Below are positions 42,922 to 52,945 of a stretch of DNA of 64,000 nucleotides, piece by piece. The notes below the pieces were generated by a model. The model was given only the letters and a program-made list of their open reading frames with translations. It was not told the origin of the DNA and ran no database searches. The stretch spans positions 2,301,971 to 2,365,970 of the forward strand of contig NZ_MSCO01000001.1 in the NCBI RefSeq assembly GCF_002954705.1, in the 5' to 3' direction. Positions within the stretch are counted from its first letter, which is position 1, and each line of letters opens with the position of its first letter. The translations under genes were made by a program, and so were the position numbers. Source of the stretch: Aliivibrio sifiae. Its GTDB lineage: Bacteria > Pseudomonadota > Gammaproteobacteria > Enterobacterales > Vibrionaceae.

Positions 42922-43039
42922 ATACCAATAACAGTAAATAAGTGCTCAGAAATAGCCCAGTAAAATGTTTGAGAACAAGGCGAAATTATCGAGTATTTTA
43001 ACCAGCTAGGGTAATCAGTTATTTACTACGGTTGATATT
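42922..43039. mobile_element. MITE-like intergenic repeat with imperfect terminal inverted repeats
   Basis: About 118 bp with ends ATACCAATAACAGTAAATAA and, read from the other strand, ATATCAACCGTAGTAAATAA (15 of 20 matching). The inside contains TGAGAACAAGGCGAAAT. It lies between the DUF3545 stop and its terminator and encodes nothing. The layout resembles miniature inverted-repeat elements scattered in Vibrionaceae; no second copy is in this window, so the family assignment is inference. Confidence 0.5.
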
Positions 43040-43055
43040 ACATGCCGAAAGATAT

Positions 43056-43085
43056 AAAAAAGGAGAGCAGTAGCTCTCCTTTTAT
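43056..43085. terminator. Bidirectional terminator, DUF3545 and hemerythrin genes
   Basis: AAAGGAGAGC / GCTCTCCTTT with an AGTA loop, A-run before and T-run after. Confidence 0.9.
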
Positions 43086-43101
43086 TTACTTAAAAAACCA
43101 T

Positions 43102-43629
43102 CTATCGAACTTTTTCTGCAAGCTCTAAGAAACGCTTATCAGCTTTACTTCCAAAAACTGGGTCCTCTTCCTCGCTCCAATTTCGTTCTAACGTTTTCCA
43201 ATCATCAAGCGTTAAATGCGCTTTTAAAAAAGGAAAGATTTCTTTTTCTTCAAGCTCCAAATGTTGCTCTATCCTATGAGTAAATGCTTTTAACTTAGAC
43301 TTAAACACTTCTTTTGGAACAATGGAATCATTTAAAATCATCGTAATCGCTATAGAGAATTCTTCAGTTTCATTCGACAGCGTATCATGCTCTTTCAATA
43401 AATTTGTTAACCCTTGATGCTCACCATAACGGTTAATATAATATTGATAAATCATATCCTCTTTTGGGTGATGAATTTTTTCAGCTACTGACGATAAATA
43501 ATCTACACTCTCACGAATCACATTATAATTGATGTTTTTTTCACCATCCAGTCGAGCCAGTTTATTATCTAACAACTGAATAATACGATTAATATAGCCG
43601 TGCTCTTTATAAATACTTTCTATAAGCAT
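43102..43629 (-). CDS. Hemerythrin-domain protein
   Basis: Probable di-iron four-helix protein that may sense or bind oxygen or NO. The expected ligand pattern is visible in 175 residues: His in KEHGYIN near the start, HHPKEDMIY at about 57, EHDTLSNE at about 80, and HRIEQHLELEEKEIFP at about 120-135. The frame is open from 43647, but the ATG at 43629 has GGGAGGA seven bases before it. An 8-bp inverted repeat (43646-43690) spans the upstream region. It lies downstream of ung. Confidence 0.88.
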   Translation of the reverse strand: MLIESIYKEHGYINRIIQLLDNKLARLDGEKNINYNVIRESVDYLSSVAEKIHHPKEDMIYQYYINRYGEHQGLTNLLKEHDTLSNETEEFSIAITMILNDSIVPKEVFKSKLKAFTHRIEQHLELEEKEIFPFLKAHLTLDDWKTLERNWSEEEDPVFGSKADKRFLELAEKVR

Positions 43630-43728
43630 TCTGTCCTCCCTTACCATTCCAGTAATTACCTTATTTACTATAAGTGTATATGACTGGAATAAGAGAACAG
43701 GATTAAGTTCAAATTTTATACAGTGATT

Positions 43729-44397
43729 CTATGTAACTGAATGCCAGTTGATCTCTGATAAGTTCTTTATTCTAAGTAATTCATTGGTTTGTGAAAAATG
43801 TTTGCAACCAAAGAAACCACGATGAGCAGAAAGAGGTGAAGGGTGCGGAGCTCTTAGAATAGAATGACGATACTCATCTATATTTGCCCCTTTCTTCTGA
43901 GCATGTGCTCCCCACAACAAGAAAATCACATCATCATTATGCTCATTAATATATTGAATAATTGCGTCAGTAAAAAGCTCCCAACCTAATTTCGCATGAG
44001 AATGAGCTTTTCCTTCTTCAACAGTCAACACTGTATTTAGCAATAAGACCCCTTGCTTAGCCCAACTCTCTAAATTACCATGGTCTGGAATAGTAAATCC
44101 CTCAATGTCTTGCGCTAATTCTTTATACATATTACGTAAAGAAGGTGGGATTTTAATACCAGGCAATACAGAGAAAGAAAGACCATGAGCTTGCCCTGCA
44201 CCATGGTATGGGTCTTGTCCGAGAATCACTACTTTTACATCATCAAAAGCAGTTAAATCAAATGCGGTAAAAACATCCTCTGGTTGAGGAAAAATTATTT
44301 TCCCCGCCCCTCTTTCACTCTCAATTTTGGTCATCATCGATTGATAGTATACTTTCTCCTTTTCAGCCGATAACACCGGTTCCCAAGTCATTGTCAT
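43729..44397 (-). CDS. ung: Uracil-DNA glycosylase
   Basis: Removes uracil from DNA, the first step of base excision repair. The 222 residues contain the catalytic-water motif [22 protein letters not shown] and the DNA-binding [17 protein letters not shown]. It starts 2 nt after the nfo stop, so the two are co-translated. The start near MTMTWEPVL could be either of two adjacent ATGs. Confidence 0.98.
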   Translation of the reverse strand: MTMTWEPVLSAEKEKVYYQSMMTKIESERGAGKIIFPQPEDVFTAFDLTAFDDVKVVILGQDPYHGAGQAHGLSFSVLPGIKIPPSLRNMYKELAQDIEGFTIPDHGNLESWAKQGVLLLNTVLTVEEGKAHSHAKLGWELFTDAIIQYINEHNDDVIFLLWGAHAQKKGANIDEYRHSILRAPHPSPLSAHRGFFGCKHFSQTNELLRIKNLSEINWHSVT

Positions 44398-44399
44398 TA

Positions 44400-45245
44400 T
44401 TAGTTCTCGCTTAATTTTCTTAATTGAGCTATTTCATCTTTCCAGATTTCAGGATCAATGGTTTCTAAAACTAAAGGAATATTATTAAATCGCTTATCTT
44501 GCATAATATATTCAAAGCAATCCCAACCAATCGTACCTTCTCCTAGAGACTGATGACGATCAACTCGGCTACCTAGTTCAATTTTTGCGTCATTAATATG
44601 CATACCACGTAAATATTGAAAACCGACAATACGTTCGAATTCAGAGAAAGTATGTTCACACGCCTCTTTACTGCTTAAGTCATAGCCTGCAGCAAAAGTA
44701 TGGCAAGTATCAATACAAATACCAACCCGTGTTTTATCTTCTACTTGATCAATAATTTGTGCTAAATGCTCAAACTTCCATCCTAAATTTGTTCCTTGCC
44801 CTGCAGTATTTTCAATAACAGCAATAACATTAGGAACCGCTTGGTGCGCTAAATTAATTGACTCAGCAATTAGAGCTAAGCATTCATCTTCTGAGATTTT
44901 CTTTAGATGACTTCCGGGATGGAAATTAAGTAAGGTTAATCCAAGTTGATTGCAGCGTTCCATCTCATCAATAAATGCTGCACGAGATTTTTCTAATTTT
45001 TCAGTTTCAGGAGCCCCTAAATTTATTAAATAAGAGTCATGAGGTAATATTTGATCACTAGAAAAACCAAAACGCTTACAGTTTGCTTTAAAATCAGAGA
45101 TGACCTTATTTGTTAATGGTTTTGCAGCCCATTGACGTTGATTTTTAGTAAATAGAGCAAAGGCATTAGCCCCTATTTGATAAGCTCTTTTAGGTGCTTG
45201 ACCAACCCCTCCTGCCGCAGACACATGAGCGCCAATATATTTCAT
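44400..45245 (-). CDS. nfo: Endonuclease IV
   Basis: AP endonuclease that nicks DNA at abasic sites, also for some oxidised bases. A TIM barrel of 281 residues with zinc ligands in signatures [44 protein letters not shown] and [22 protein letters not shown]. It heads an nfo-ung operon, two consecutive enzymes of base excision repair. Confidence 0.98.
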   Translation of the reverse strand: MKYIGAHVSAAGGVGQAPKRAYQIGANAFALFTKNQRQWAAKPLTNKVISDFKANCKRFGFSSDQILPHDSYLINLGAPETEKLEKSRAAFIDEMERCNQLGLTLLNFHPGSHLKKISEDECLALIAESINLAHQAVPNVIAVIENTAGQGTNLGWKFEHLAQIIDQVEDKTRVGICIDTCHTFAAGYDLSSKEACEHTFSEFERIVGFQYLRGMHINDAKIELGSRVDRHQSLGEGTIGWDCFEYIMQDKRFNNIPLVLETIDPEIWKDEIAQLRKLSEN

Positions 45246-45359
45246 CTCAGTACTTTCCCTTCAAAATTATCTTCACGCTATTATTACGGTAAACGCTTTA
45301 TTTGTCAGTATTTCTCTAAATTACTATCCTTAAAATCAATAAAATAGAGATAAACAAAA

Positions 45360-45397
45360 TACGTTATTTTGTAGTAAGTTTACTACAAAATAACGTA
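45360..45397. repeat. Perfect 18-bp inverted repeat (38-bp palindrome)
   Basis: 45360-45377 and 45380-45397 are exact reverse complements around GT. The arm reads TACGTTATTTTGTAGTAA. There is no T-run on either side. It could form a cruciform or a long RNA hairpin, or be a trace of a transposon end. Confidence 0.9.
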
Positions 45398-45509
45398 ATA
45401 CCAACAAAGTAGTAATCCGCATTTATCGTGCTACAGGCTAGCTATATGGTGCTTTATTGATTTAGAACAACCTTTTTAAGATGAATTAATTATCACTTTT
45501 TGTTGTTTT

Positions 45510-45523
45510 TTGACTTATATCAA
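45510..45523 (+). promoter_or_regulatory. FNR-type box of grcA
   Basis: TTGACTTATATCAA matches the FNR consensus TTGAT-N4-ATCAA at 9 of 10 positions. With the -10 TATAAT at 45548-45553 the box is centred near -43, a class II activator position, fitting anaerobic induction of grcA. Confidence 0.8.
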
Positions 45524-45607
45524 TATACAAAGTAAGGGTATCATGTATATAATGTGACCCATAAGATATTTACAAAATAACCACAAAGTGGACTAGGAGA
45601 AAGTAAA

Positions 45608-45985
45608 ATGATCACAGGTATCCAAATTACTAAAGCTGCAAATGACGATCTTCTTAACTCAATCTGGCTACTAGATAGTGAGAAAAATGAAGCGCGTTGT
45701 GTTGTTGCAACTTCAGGCTTTGAAGCTGATCAAGTAATTGCAGCAAACGAGCTGGGCGAGTATGAAAGCCGTGACGTTGCAATTGAAAAAGCACCAAAAA
45801 TTGAAGGTGGCCAACACCTAAATGTTAACGTTTTACAACGTGACACATTAGAAGACGCTGTTAAGCACCCAGAGAACTACCCACAACTGACTATCCGTGT
45901 TTCTGGTTATGCTGTGCGTTTCAACTCTCTAACTACTGAACAACAAAAAGACGTTATCGCACGTACATTCACTGAAACTCTATAA
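45608..45985 (+). CDS. grcA: Autonomous glycyl radical cofactor GrcA
   Basis: Spare glycyl-radical domain that repairs oxygen-damaged pyruvate formate-lyase. The 125 residues end with the radical-site segment [15 protein letters not shown], the same as the PFL C-terminus. A CTAGGAGAA ribosome site lies just upstream. Expression is likely FNR-dependent. It is divergent from nfo-ung; grcA-ung proximity is also seen in E. coli. Confidence 0.97.
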   Translation: MITGIQITKAANDDLLNSIWLLDSEKNEARCVVATSGFEADQVIAANELGEYESRDVAIEKAPKIEGGQHLNVNVLQRDTLEDAVKHPENYPQLTIRVSGYAVRFNSLTTEQQKDVIARTFTETL

Positions 45986-46010
45986 TTTTAGAGTTAATTG
46001 AATTCAATAA

Positions 46011-46046
46011 AAACGGCACTCATTGCTCATGAGTGCCGTTTTTTTT
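46011..46046 (+). terminator. Terminator of grcA
   Basis: AAACGGCACTCAT / ATGAGTGCCGTTT, perfect 13-bp stem with eight Ts. Confidence 0.95.
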
Positions 46047-46072
46047 ATATTTGTAGCTATATGAATCTAAAT

Positions 46073-46111
46073 AAAAGCCCCTGACTTTAAGGTTAAGTCA
46101 GGGGCTTTTTT
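46073..46111 (-). terminator. Terminator of the thr operon
   Basis: AAAAGCCCCTGACTT / AAGTCAGGGGCTTTT, perfect 15-bp stem, strong in both directions. Confidence 0.93.
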
Positions 46112-46123
46112 ATCTCAACAGTA

Positions 46124-47407
46124 TTATTGAACTTTACGTAATACCGCTTTTAATGCATCAAAGTCATTAGCAAGATCTTCAGATAACAGCTCCATTGCAT
46201 TATGTTTCGCTAATGGTTCTGGCAATCCCAGATCACCACCTAAGATATCATCCACAACTTCTTTAAATTTTGCCGGATGTGCAGTACATAAGAAAAGCCC
46301 GGTTTCACCTTCATTAAGTTGCTCTTCAAGAATACGATAAGCAATCGCACCATGAGGCTCACATAAATAACCTTCAGCATTCATTACTTTTAGCGTTTCA
46401 GCACTTTGTTCATCCGTTACCGCTCCTTTACCAAGCGTTTCTAGCCCCCAACCTAAACGCTGACATAATTCTTCGATTCGAGGCCAGTTATTTGGTTGGC
46501 TCACGTCCATTGCATTTGAGATTGTTGGAATCGTCGTTTTTGGCTCCCACTTACCCGTTTCAAGATAGCGCGGTACCGTATCATTAACATTAGTTGCAGC
46601 AATAAAGCGCTTAACTGGTAAGCCTAATGATTTAGCTAACAGACCTGCAGTTAAATTACCAAAATTACCACTTGGTACTGAGATAACGACATCACTACGT
46701 TTTTCTTTTGGCAGTTGAGATACCGCTTCAAAGTAGTAACAAATTTGCGCCATTAGTCGGCTGATGTTAATTGAGTTCGCTGAATTCAGTCCAACTTCTT
46801 TACGTAGCTCAGCATCATCAAACGATTGTTTAACTAATGCCTGACAGTCATCAAAGTCACCATCAACGGCAACGGTATGAATATTCTTGCCTAGTGTACA
46901 AAATAACTTTTCTTGCAGTGGGCTGATCTTTCCTTTTGGATAAAGAATAACAACTTTAATGTTATCCATACCATAGAATGCGTGAGCAACGGCGGCACCT
47001 GTATCACCTGATGTCGCCGTTAGAATCGTAATTTGTTCATTACCTTCTGTCACCGCAGCTAGAGATTGCGCCATAAAACGACCACCAAAATCTTTAAACG
47101 CTAATGTCGGGCCATGAAATAATTCAAGCGCATAAACGCCCTCTTTTACTGCATGAATTGGCGCTGGGAATTGAAACGCATTTTCGACCATGCTTTTCAC
47201 TGTATCTTGTGATAATTCCTCACCAATAAACGCAGATAAAATCTTAGTGCTACGAGGAATAAAATCTTCAGCTAGAAGCGTATCAACATCATCAAACTTA
47301 GGCAATTCTGATGGAAAAAATAGTCCTTGATTACGGCCTAACCCTTGGCGAACCGCTTGACCAAAAGAGACCTGTTCATCATTTTCTTTTATGTTATACA
47401 GCTTCAT
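46124..47407 (-). CDS. thrC: Threonine synthase
   Basis: PLP enzyme that converts O-phosphohomoserine to threonine, the last step of the pathway. The PLP lysine lies in [13 protein letters not shown] (about 101-113); [15 protein letters not shown] and [13 protein letters not shown] bind the cofactor phosphate. Length 427 compared with 428 in E. coli. Its ATG overlaps the thrB stop (ATGA). Confidence 0.98.
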   Translation of the reverse strand: MKLYNIKENDEQVSFGQAVRQGLGRNQGLFFPSELPKFDDVDTLLAEDFIPRSTKILSAFIGEELSQDTVKSMVENAFQFPAPIHAVKEGVYALELFHGPTLAFKDFGGRFMAQSLAAVTEGNEQITILTATSGDTGAAVAHAFYGMDNIKVVILYPKGKISPLQEKLFCTLGKNIHTVAVDGDFDDCQALVKQSFDDAELRKEVGLNSANSINISRLMAQICYYFEAVSQLPKEKRSDVVISVPSGNFGNLTAGLLAKSLGLPVKRFIAATNVNDTVPRYLETGKWEPKTTIPTISNAMDVSQPNNWPRIEELCQRLGWGLETLGKGAVTDEQSAETLKVMNAEGYLCEPHGAIAYRILEEQLNEGETGLFLCTAHPAKFKEVVDDILGGDLGLPEPLAKHNAMELLSEDLANDFDALKAVLRKVQ

Positions 47408-48360
47408 AGTTTACTTCCTGTTACTTGTGAGCCTTGCTTATCCAAACGACAAACATGGACAAATCCTTCATCATTTTGTACATAATTTTCTTGTAGCCAA
47501 CGAGATACTCGCTCAGCGACATCTTTATCTTTACAGATGCTAAACAGCGTTGGACCAGAGCCAGAGATCCCAGTTGTCAGTGCTCCTGCTGAAGCAGCAT
47601 ATTCACGCGCTTTCGCAAAGTTAGGTAATAAGCGTTCACGATAGGGTTCAGCCACCACATCTTTAATCATTTTCGCAGCTAATTCAGGCTGCTTTGAATA
47701 ACATGCATGAATAAAACCTGCTAAATTACGACCATGTGCTATCACATCTTGACGGCGGTATTGAGAAGGTAAAATCTCCCGCGCTTCTGCTGTTGATACT
47801 TTAATTCCTGGGTATGCCATCACCCAATACCATTCATCAAAACACGGAACTTCTTGGCTAATAATACCTAACTCTTCAACCATTAATTGCAGACCACCAA
47901 GATAACAAGGAGCAACATTATCATAATGAATACCACCTGATATCTGCCCTTCCATCTCACCCATTAATGCCAACACTTCCATGTCTGTTAATGGTTTATC
48001 ATGAAATAAATTCAACGCATCTAATGCGGCTACAATCGAACAGGCGCTAGAACCAAGTCCAGAGCCAATTGGCATGTTCTTCTCAAGTACCATATGAATC
48101 GGTTTAAGTTCAGTGCCTTTTTTTACAAGCTCTCTTGCAAATACACGCCAGCAATCATAAACAATATTTTCTTTTGGGTTCTCAGGTAACTTATCTACAA
48201 AGCTACCTGCGGTTGCTAAAGTGAAAGCTTCGGTTCCTAATTCAACTAAAACACGATCACCTAGTAATGTGCCATCAACAGGAGAAACTGCGGCACCTAA
48301 TACATCAAAGCCAACACTTACATTACCAATTGATGCTGGAGCATAAACAACAACACTCAT
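47404..48360 (-). CDS. thrB: Homoserine kinase
   Basis: GHMP-family kinase that phosphorylates homoserine. The ATP loop is [19 protein letters not shown] (about 87-105) and the start [19 protein letters not shown] is typical. The frame is open from 48381, but that ATG lies inside thrA, while the ATG at 48360 has GGAG seven bases upstream and starts 2 nt after the thrA stop. It overlaps thrC by four bases. Confidence 0.98.
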   Translation of the reverse strand: MSVVVYAPASIGNVSVGFDVLGAAVSPVDGTLLGDRVLVELGTEAFTLATAGSFVDKLPENPKENIVYDCWRVFARELVKKGTELKPIHMVLEKNMPIGSGLGSSACSIVAALDALNLFHDKPLTDMEVLALMGEMEGQISGGIHYDNVAPCYLGGLQLMVEELGIISQEVPCFDEWYWVMAYPGIKVSTAEAREILPSQYRRQDVIAHGRNLAGFIHACYSKQPELAAKMIKDVVAEPYRERLLPNFAKAREYAASAGALTTGISGSGPTLFSICKDKDVAERVSRWLQENYVQNDEGFVHVCRLDKQGSQVTGSKL

Positions 48361-48362
48361 TT

Positions 48363-50822
48363 TTATACTCCTAATTTCCAACCAAGGGTACGCATTAAGT
48401 CCGAGAATACACCAGCTGCGGTAACTTCAGTACCAGCACCATAACCACGTAATACTAATGGAATTGGTTGGTAATAGCGGCTATAAAAAGCCAACGCATT
48501 CTCACCATCCTTGATTTTAAACATAGGATCATCACCATCAACAGCAGCAATACGTACCTTACATTTACCTTCTAGGATTTCACCAACATAGCGCAACACT
48601 TTACCTTCTTCTGCTGCTTTTGCAGATTCTTGTGCAAAATAAGCATCCGCTTCAGGAAGGCGAGCCATAAACTCATCAACAGTGCCAGAATCATCAAAAC
48701 CTGGTGGCAGAGCTTGCTCAACTTCTACATCATCTAGCTCTATTTCAAGGCCGGATTCACGAGCAAGAATAAGCAACTTACGAGCGACATCCATACCTGA
48801 AAGATCATCACGAGGATCAGGTTCAGTAAAGCCATTTTGCTTAGCCACATTTGTTGCTTCACTTAATGACATGCCTTCATCTAGCTTACCAAAAATATAA
48901 GAAAGAGAACCTGATAATATACCGTTAAACTTCTCTAGCTCATCACCAGCGGCAATTAGGTTTTGTAAATTTTCGATAACAGGTAGACCTGCACCTACTG
49001 TTGTTTCATACATAAATTTACGACGAGTACCGCGTGCAGCATTACGTAACTGATGGTAATACGCCATTGAGTCAGTATTGGCTTTTTTATTTGGTGTAAT
49101 AACATGGAAGCCAGCAGATAAGAAATCAACATATTGAGCCGCAATGCCGTGATCAGAAGTACAATCAATAATCACTGGATTAATAATGTGATTACGTTGA
49201 ACCAGTGCAATAAGACGAGCAAGGCTAAAGCTTTCAGTTGTGTTATTCATACGGTCGCGCCAATGCTCTAATGGAATACCTTTACTATCTAGTAATAATC
49301 CACGGCTATTTGCTAGACCACAAACACGGATCTCAATGCCTTTTTCTGCAAGTTTTGGTTGTTGACGCTGAATTTGATCAACTAACTCGCCACCAACACC
49401 ACCAACTCCAACAACAAATACGTCTAAGAAGTGTTTACTGTTAAATAGATTTTCATGACATGCTTTAATAGATTCAGAGATTTTATCTTCTGGGATAACT
49501 GCTGAAATTGCTCGCTCTGAAGAACCTTGTGCAATAGCAATAATATTAACGTTTACTTCTGTTAATGAAGTAAAGAATTGAGATGCCACACCTTTAGATG
49601 TACGCATACCATCACCGACTAACGTTACAATCGCTACATTATCAGTAAATTCAACAGGTTCTAATAGCCCATCTTTTAATTCAAGTTCAAACGCTTCTCT
49701 TAATACTTGCTCCGCTTGAGACTTATCTTCTGCTTCAATACAAAAGCTGATGCTGTACTCTGAAGAAGATTGCGTAATAAGAACAATAGAGATACCAGAA
49801 GTAGACATCGCACCAAATACACGGCTTGCCATGCCAACCATGCCTTTCATACCTGGACCACTAACATTAACCATTGTTAAGCTATTTAATGTAGTAATAC
49901 CTTTAATAGCAAGATTATCTTCACCTGTATCTTGACCAATTAATGTACCTGGGCCTTGAGGGTTAAAGCTGTTTTTAATTAAACAAGGAATATGGAATTG
50001 TGCGATAGGTGCGATAGTTTTTGGATGCAAAACTGATGCGCCAAAATAAGACAGTTCCATTGCTTCTTGATAGCTTAATGATTTTAATAAACGAGCATCA
50101 TCAACTAAACGAGGGTCACAGTTATAAACACCATCAACATCAGTCCAGATCTCACAACACTCAGCACGAAGACATGCGGCAAGTACTGCCGCTGAATAAT
50201 CAGAACCATTACGACCTAATGTAACCAATTCACCTTTTGCGTTACCCGCCGTAAAGCCAGGCATAATGTTTACATGACCAGAGGGTAAAGGTTCATTTTT
50301 AAAATTCAGCGTAGAAATGTCTACATCAACAGCGCCTTCAAGAAAGTCACCGCGAGCGTATAGATATTTAACAGGATCAATCAGGCTAGCTGGTTGCCCT
50401 TTTGCTTCAAGAACCGCTTTCATTGTAACGATTGAAATGCGTTCGCCTTTGCTAATAATTTTGGCATACACGTTATCTGGACACATGCCCAACAGGGTAA
50501 TCCCATGAACGTATTGACGAAGTTGAGAGAGTGAATCTTTTAGCTTATTTTCAAGCGCTTTAAGATCAACTTGCGGAAGTGCTGTAGAAATACCATTAAA
50601 TAGCTCAAAAAATACAGATTCTAATTCTGAGATCTGTAATTCAGCCTCTCCATTAGTTAAAACGTTATCAACGACAGAAACTAATTTATTTGTGACTTTA
50701 CCTGGTGCCGATAAAACAACTGAGACTTCTTGCTGTTGTGCGTTATTGGCAATGATATCTGCGGCGCGCAAAAAACGATCTGCATCGGCTAATGACGAAC
50801 CACCAAACTTTAATACTCGCAT
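48363..50822 (-). CDS. thrA: Bifunctional aspartokinase I / homoserine dehydrogenase I
   Basis: Catalyses the first and third steps from aspartate to threonine. The N-terminal kinase begins [20 protein letters not shown], followed by two ACT-type regulatory domains (about 310-460) and a C-terminal dehydrogenase with [15 protein letters not shown] and [14 protein letters not shown]. At 819 residues it equals E. coli ThrA. Expression should follow the thrL attenuator upstream. Confidence 0.98.
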   Translation of the reverse strand: MRVLKFGGSSLADADRFLRAADIIANNAQQQEVSVVLSAPGKVTNKLVSVVDNVLTNGEAELQISELESVFFELFNGISTALPQVDLKALENKLKDSLSQLRQYVHGITLLGMCPDNVYAKIISKGERISIVTMKAVLEAKGQPASLIDPVKYLYARGDFLEGAVDVDISTLNFKNEPLPSGHVNIMPGFTAGNAKGELVTLGRNGSDYSAAVLAACLRAECCEIWTDVDGVYNCDPRLVDDARLLKSLSYQEAMELSYFGASVLHPKTIAPIAQFHIPCLIKNSFNPQGPGTLIGQDTGEDNLAIKGITTLNSLTMVNVSGPGMKGMVGMASRVFGAMSTSGISIVLITQSSSEYSISFCIEAEDKSQAEQVLREAFELELKDGLLEPVEFTDNVAIVTLVGDGMRTSKGVASQFFTSLTEVNVNIIAIAQGSSERAISAVIPEDKISESIKACHENLFNSKHFLDVFVVGVGGVGGELVDQIQRQQPKLAEKGIEIRVCGLANSRGLLLDSKGIPLEHWRDRMNNTTESFSLARLIALVQRNHIINPVIIDCTSDHGIAAQYVDFLSAGFHVITPNKKANTDSMAYYHQLRNAARGTRRKFMYETTVGAGLPVIENLQNLIAAGDELEKFNGILSGSLSYIFGKLDEGMSLSEATNVAKQNGFTEPDPRDDLSGMDVARKLLILARESGLEIELDDVEVEQALPPGFDDSGTVDEFMARLPEADAYFAQESAKAAEEGKVLRYVGEILEGKCKVRIAAVDGDDPMFKIKDGENALAFYSRYYQPIPLVLRGYGAGTEVTAAGVFSDLMRTLGWKLGV

Positions 50823-50935
50823 TTCTATCCTCCCTAAAAACGAGTGTTACTGCAATATCCTTACTGCATACCTAGCATCATAACCTTTTCAGTTGATAAT
50901 AAAAGAATGTAGTTAAGAATTAGTAACAAAATTAC

Positions 50936-50972
50936 AAAAAAAAGCCCGCTCTGATAATCAGTGCGGGCTTCT
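50936..50972 (-). terminator. Attenuator hairpin of the thr leader
   Basis: AAGCCCGC / GCGGGCTT with an inner CTGA / TCAG extension, followed by eight Ts on the minus strand, about 20 nt after the thrL stop and 115 nt before thrA. This is the classical position of a translation-controlled attenuator. Confidence 0.9.
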
Positions 50973-50990
50973 TTAAAATACTTATGCGTA

Positions 50991-51059
50991 TCAGCCCACC
51001 CCAGCAACCATGGTGCCGGTAATTGTTGTGGTAATAATCATTGAGCTGATAGTGAACAT
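50991..51059 (-). CDS. thrL: thr operon leader peptide
   Basis: A 22-codon frame read as MFTISSMIITTTITG and then TMVAGVG. It has six Thr and four Ile codons, with a dense ITTTITGT core, comparable to E. coli ThrL. Low charged threonyl- or isoleucyl-tRNA would stall the ribosome and prevent the following attenuator from forming. The start codon context is weak (TAGAG about 11 nt upstream). Confidence 0.88.
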   Translation of the reverse strand: MFTISSMIITTTITGTMVAGVG

Positions 51060-51224
51060 GTAATAAAAAACTCTAAATAAATGTTTGCGATATACAATAA
51101 CTACCTTACTTTCCTCTAACAAGTCAATGAAAATATTATTCATTCAGTTAACAAAAGAAGAATATACCGCCTCAAGTTTTTGAGTTTTAAATATTAAATA
51201 TGTATTTTAAATTTAACTTTGTTA

Positions 51225-51701
51225 TTAGATTAATAACTCTTTACTCATCAATACACCATTAAGGTCGGCATAAATATAATCACCAGGAGAAATTATCTGA
51301 GTATTAATGGTGACTGATATTTGTAGCTCTCCAGCCCCTCTTTTCTCTGTTTTAAAAGGGGAAGTATTCAAGGCTTTCAATCCTAATGGCATACTCTGTA
51401 TGGCGCCGACATCTCGTACCGCACCATAAACGACGACACCCTCCCATTGGTTATTAACCGCAAGCATCGCGACCTGATCGCCTAATAGCGCTTTTTGGCA
51501 AGAACCATTACCATCAATCACTAATACTTTGCCTTTGCCATTGGTTTGCAAAACCTCCCTTACTAATGAATTATCTTGGTAGCAACGTACCGTTACAATT
51601 TCACCATAAAAGCAAACTTTTCCACCATAATTTTTAAACTCAACATCAATGAGTTGTACTTTATCTTCAAATTGGTCACAAATATCAGGTAATAAATCCA
51701 T
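51225..51701 (-). CDS. RraA-like / HMG aldolase family protein
   Basis: A 158-residue RraA-fold protein: [39 protein letters not shown] and [17 protein letters not shown]. coli RraA inhibits RNase E and lacks the last Asp of the aldolase motif, whereas here D-X20-R-D is complete (GD of LLGD to VRD). It may therefore be a metal-dependent aldolase or oxaloacetate decarboxylase rather than an RNase E regulator. It stands alone between thrL and arcA; the usual rraA of Vibrio is elsewhere. Confidence 0.75.
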   Translation of the reverse strand: MDLLPDICDQFEDKVQLIDVEFKNYGGKVCFYGEIVTVRCYQDNSLVREVLQTNGKGKVLVIDGNGSCQKALLGDQVAMLAVNNQWEGVVVYGAVRDVGAIQSMPLGLKALNTSPFKTEKRGAGELQISVTINTQIISPGDYIYADLNGVLMSKELLI

Positions 51702-51844
51702 TTTATTTTCTCCTTGTTTGTAAAATTGATTCGACTATAACAACATTTGTTAAAGTACTTAGCTATAACTAGCATAAATATTTACAATTTTAATATAGAT
51801 ATGTCCCTATATTTATAACTACACTGTATTGATATCGGTTGCTA

Positions 51845-51858
51845 TTGACCTAAATCAA
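51845..51858 (+). promoter_or_regulatory. FNR-type box upstream of arcA
   Basis: TTGACCTAAATCAA matches the FNR consensus at 9 of 10 positions. A -10-like TATTGT at 51885-51890 puts the start near 51896, so the box would be centred near -44. This implies FNR activation of arcA and a leader of about 250 nt. Confidence 0.7.
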
Positions 51859-51895
51859 TAAAATGTATGGAAATAAAAATCGCTTATTGTTAGAG

Positions 51896-52146
51896 TGGTG
51901 TTAAGGGATTAAAATCTCCCTTCTAATGGAGTTTCAGCTAGGAGCTCACAAAATTAGAGCTTTATCATGTTGTTGAGTATATATTCAATAACGACCACCA
52001 AGGATGGCGTACCGTTTAGGTTTCTATTCTTCAATTGACATTTTAGTCTATGATTGAAGAATCTATTCCTATTTGTAAATTTTTTATTATAGAATTAACA
52101 TTCTTAATTCTACTTTTGACTTTAATCAGTTAGTTAGGTACCGCCC
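51896..52146 (+). promoter_or_regulatory. Long structured arcA leader
   Basis: After the inferred start come hairpins AAGGGA / TCCCTT (51903-51922), CTAAT / ATTAG enclosing AGCTAGGAGCT (51924-51956), and a perfect 10-bp stem ATTCTTCAAT / ATTGAAGAAT (52026-52035, 52053-52062). No leader ORF with a clear ribosome site was found. Confidence 0.45.
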
Positions 52147-52866
52147 ATGCAAACCCCTCAGATCCTAATCGTTGAAGATGAACATGTAACTCGTAATACA
52201 CTTAAAAGCATTTTTGAAGCTGAAGGCTACAATGTTTTTGAAGCGAGCGATGGTGAAGAAATGCACACTGTGCTTTCTGAGCAACAGCTTAATCTTGTGA
52301 TTATGGATATCAACCTTCCAGGTAAAAATGGTCTTCTTCTTGCTCGTGAACTTCGCGAACGTGGAGATATGGCCCTTATGTTCCTAACAGGCCGTGATAA
52401 CGAAGTTGATAAGATTTTAGGTTTAGAAATCGGTGCTGATGATTACATCACAAAACCATTTAACCCACGTGAACTTACTATTCGTGCGCGTAACTTATTA
52501 ACTCGTTCAATGAATCAAAGCACAACTGTTGAAGATAAAAAAACGGTTGAACGCTATGTATTCAATGGCTGGACAGTTGAAATTAATAGCCGTTCTCTTG
52601 TTAGTCCAAGCGGTGAAAGCTACAAGCTTCCTCGTTCAGAGTTCCGTGCTCTTCTTCACTTCTGTGAAAACCCAGGTAAGATCCAAACTCGTGCAGATCT
52701 GCTGAAGAAAATGACAGGTCGTGAGCTTAAGCCGCATGACCGTACTGTTGATGTGACAATTCGTCGTATCCGTAAGCATTTTGAATCAGTAACAGATACA
52801 CCTGAGATCATTGCTACAATTCACGGGGAAGGTTACCGCTTCTGTGGTGATTTAGAAGAGTTATAA
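52147..52866 (+). CDS. arcA: Response regulator ArcA
   Basis: Phosphorylated by ArcB under low oxygen; represses aerobic respiration genes. Receiver domain with Asp54 in [13 protein letters not shown], Thr in [11 protein letters not shown], Lys in [11 protein letters not shown], and an OmpR-type winged-helix (about 135-235) ending in [16 protein letters not shown]. Length 239 compared with 238 in E. coli. In V. fischeri ArcA also represses the lux operon. Convergent with the arcB operon. Confidence 0.99.
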   Translation: MQTPQILIVEDEHVTRNTLKSIFEAEGYNVFEASDGEEMHTVLSEQQLNLVIMDINLPGKNGLLLARELRERGDMALMFLTGRDNEVDKILGLEIGADDYITKPFNPRELTIRARNLLTRSMNQSTTVEDKKTVERYVFNGWTVEINSRSLVSPSGESYKLPRSEFRALLHFCENPGKIQTRADLLKKMTGRELKPHDRTVDVTIRRIRKHFESVTDTPEIIATIHGEGYRFCGDLEEL

Positions 52867-52890
52867 TATTTCTTCTTAATTCATAAGATT

Positions 52891-52925
52891 AAAATGCCCA
52901 GCTATCACTAGCTGGGCATTTTTTT
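52891..52925. terminator. Terminator between arcA and the arcB operon
   Basis: AAAATGCCCAGCTA / TAGCTGGGCATTTT, perfect 14-bp stem with a 4-nt loop; A/T runs suit both directions. Confidence 0.95.
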
Positions 52926-52945
52926 ATTGAAGTAATAGTAACAAA

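Larger units (their letters stand above)
45246..45607. other. Spacer between nfo and grcA
   Basis: Holds, in order, AT-rich DNA, a perfect 38-bp palindrome, a 100-bp segment of unclear nature starting ATACCAACAAAG, and the FNR-type grcA promoter. No coding frame is seen. Confidence 0.6.

Noticed and set aside
42960..43020. Hidden gene inside the MITE-like block
   Set aside because: No frame of useful length with a start and ribosome site.
51098..51127. Promoter of the thr operon (TTGACT with TAGTTA)
   Set aside because: The -35 is good but the -10 is weak and alternatives exist, so I do not list it as a feature.
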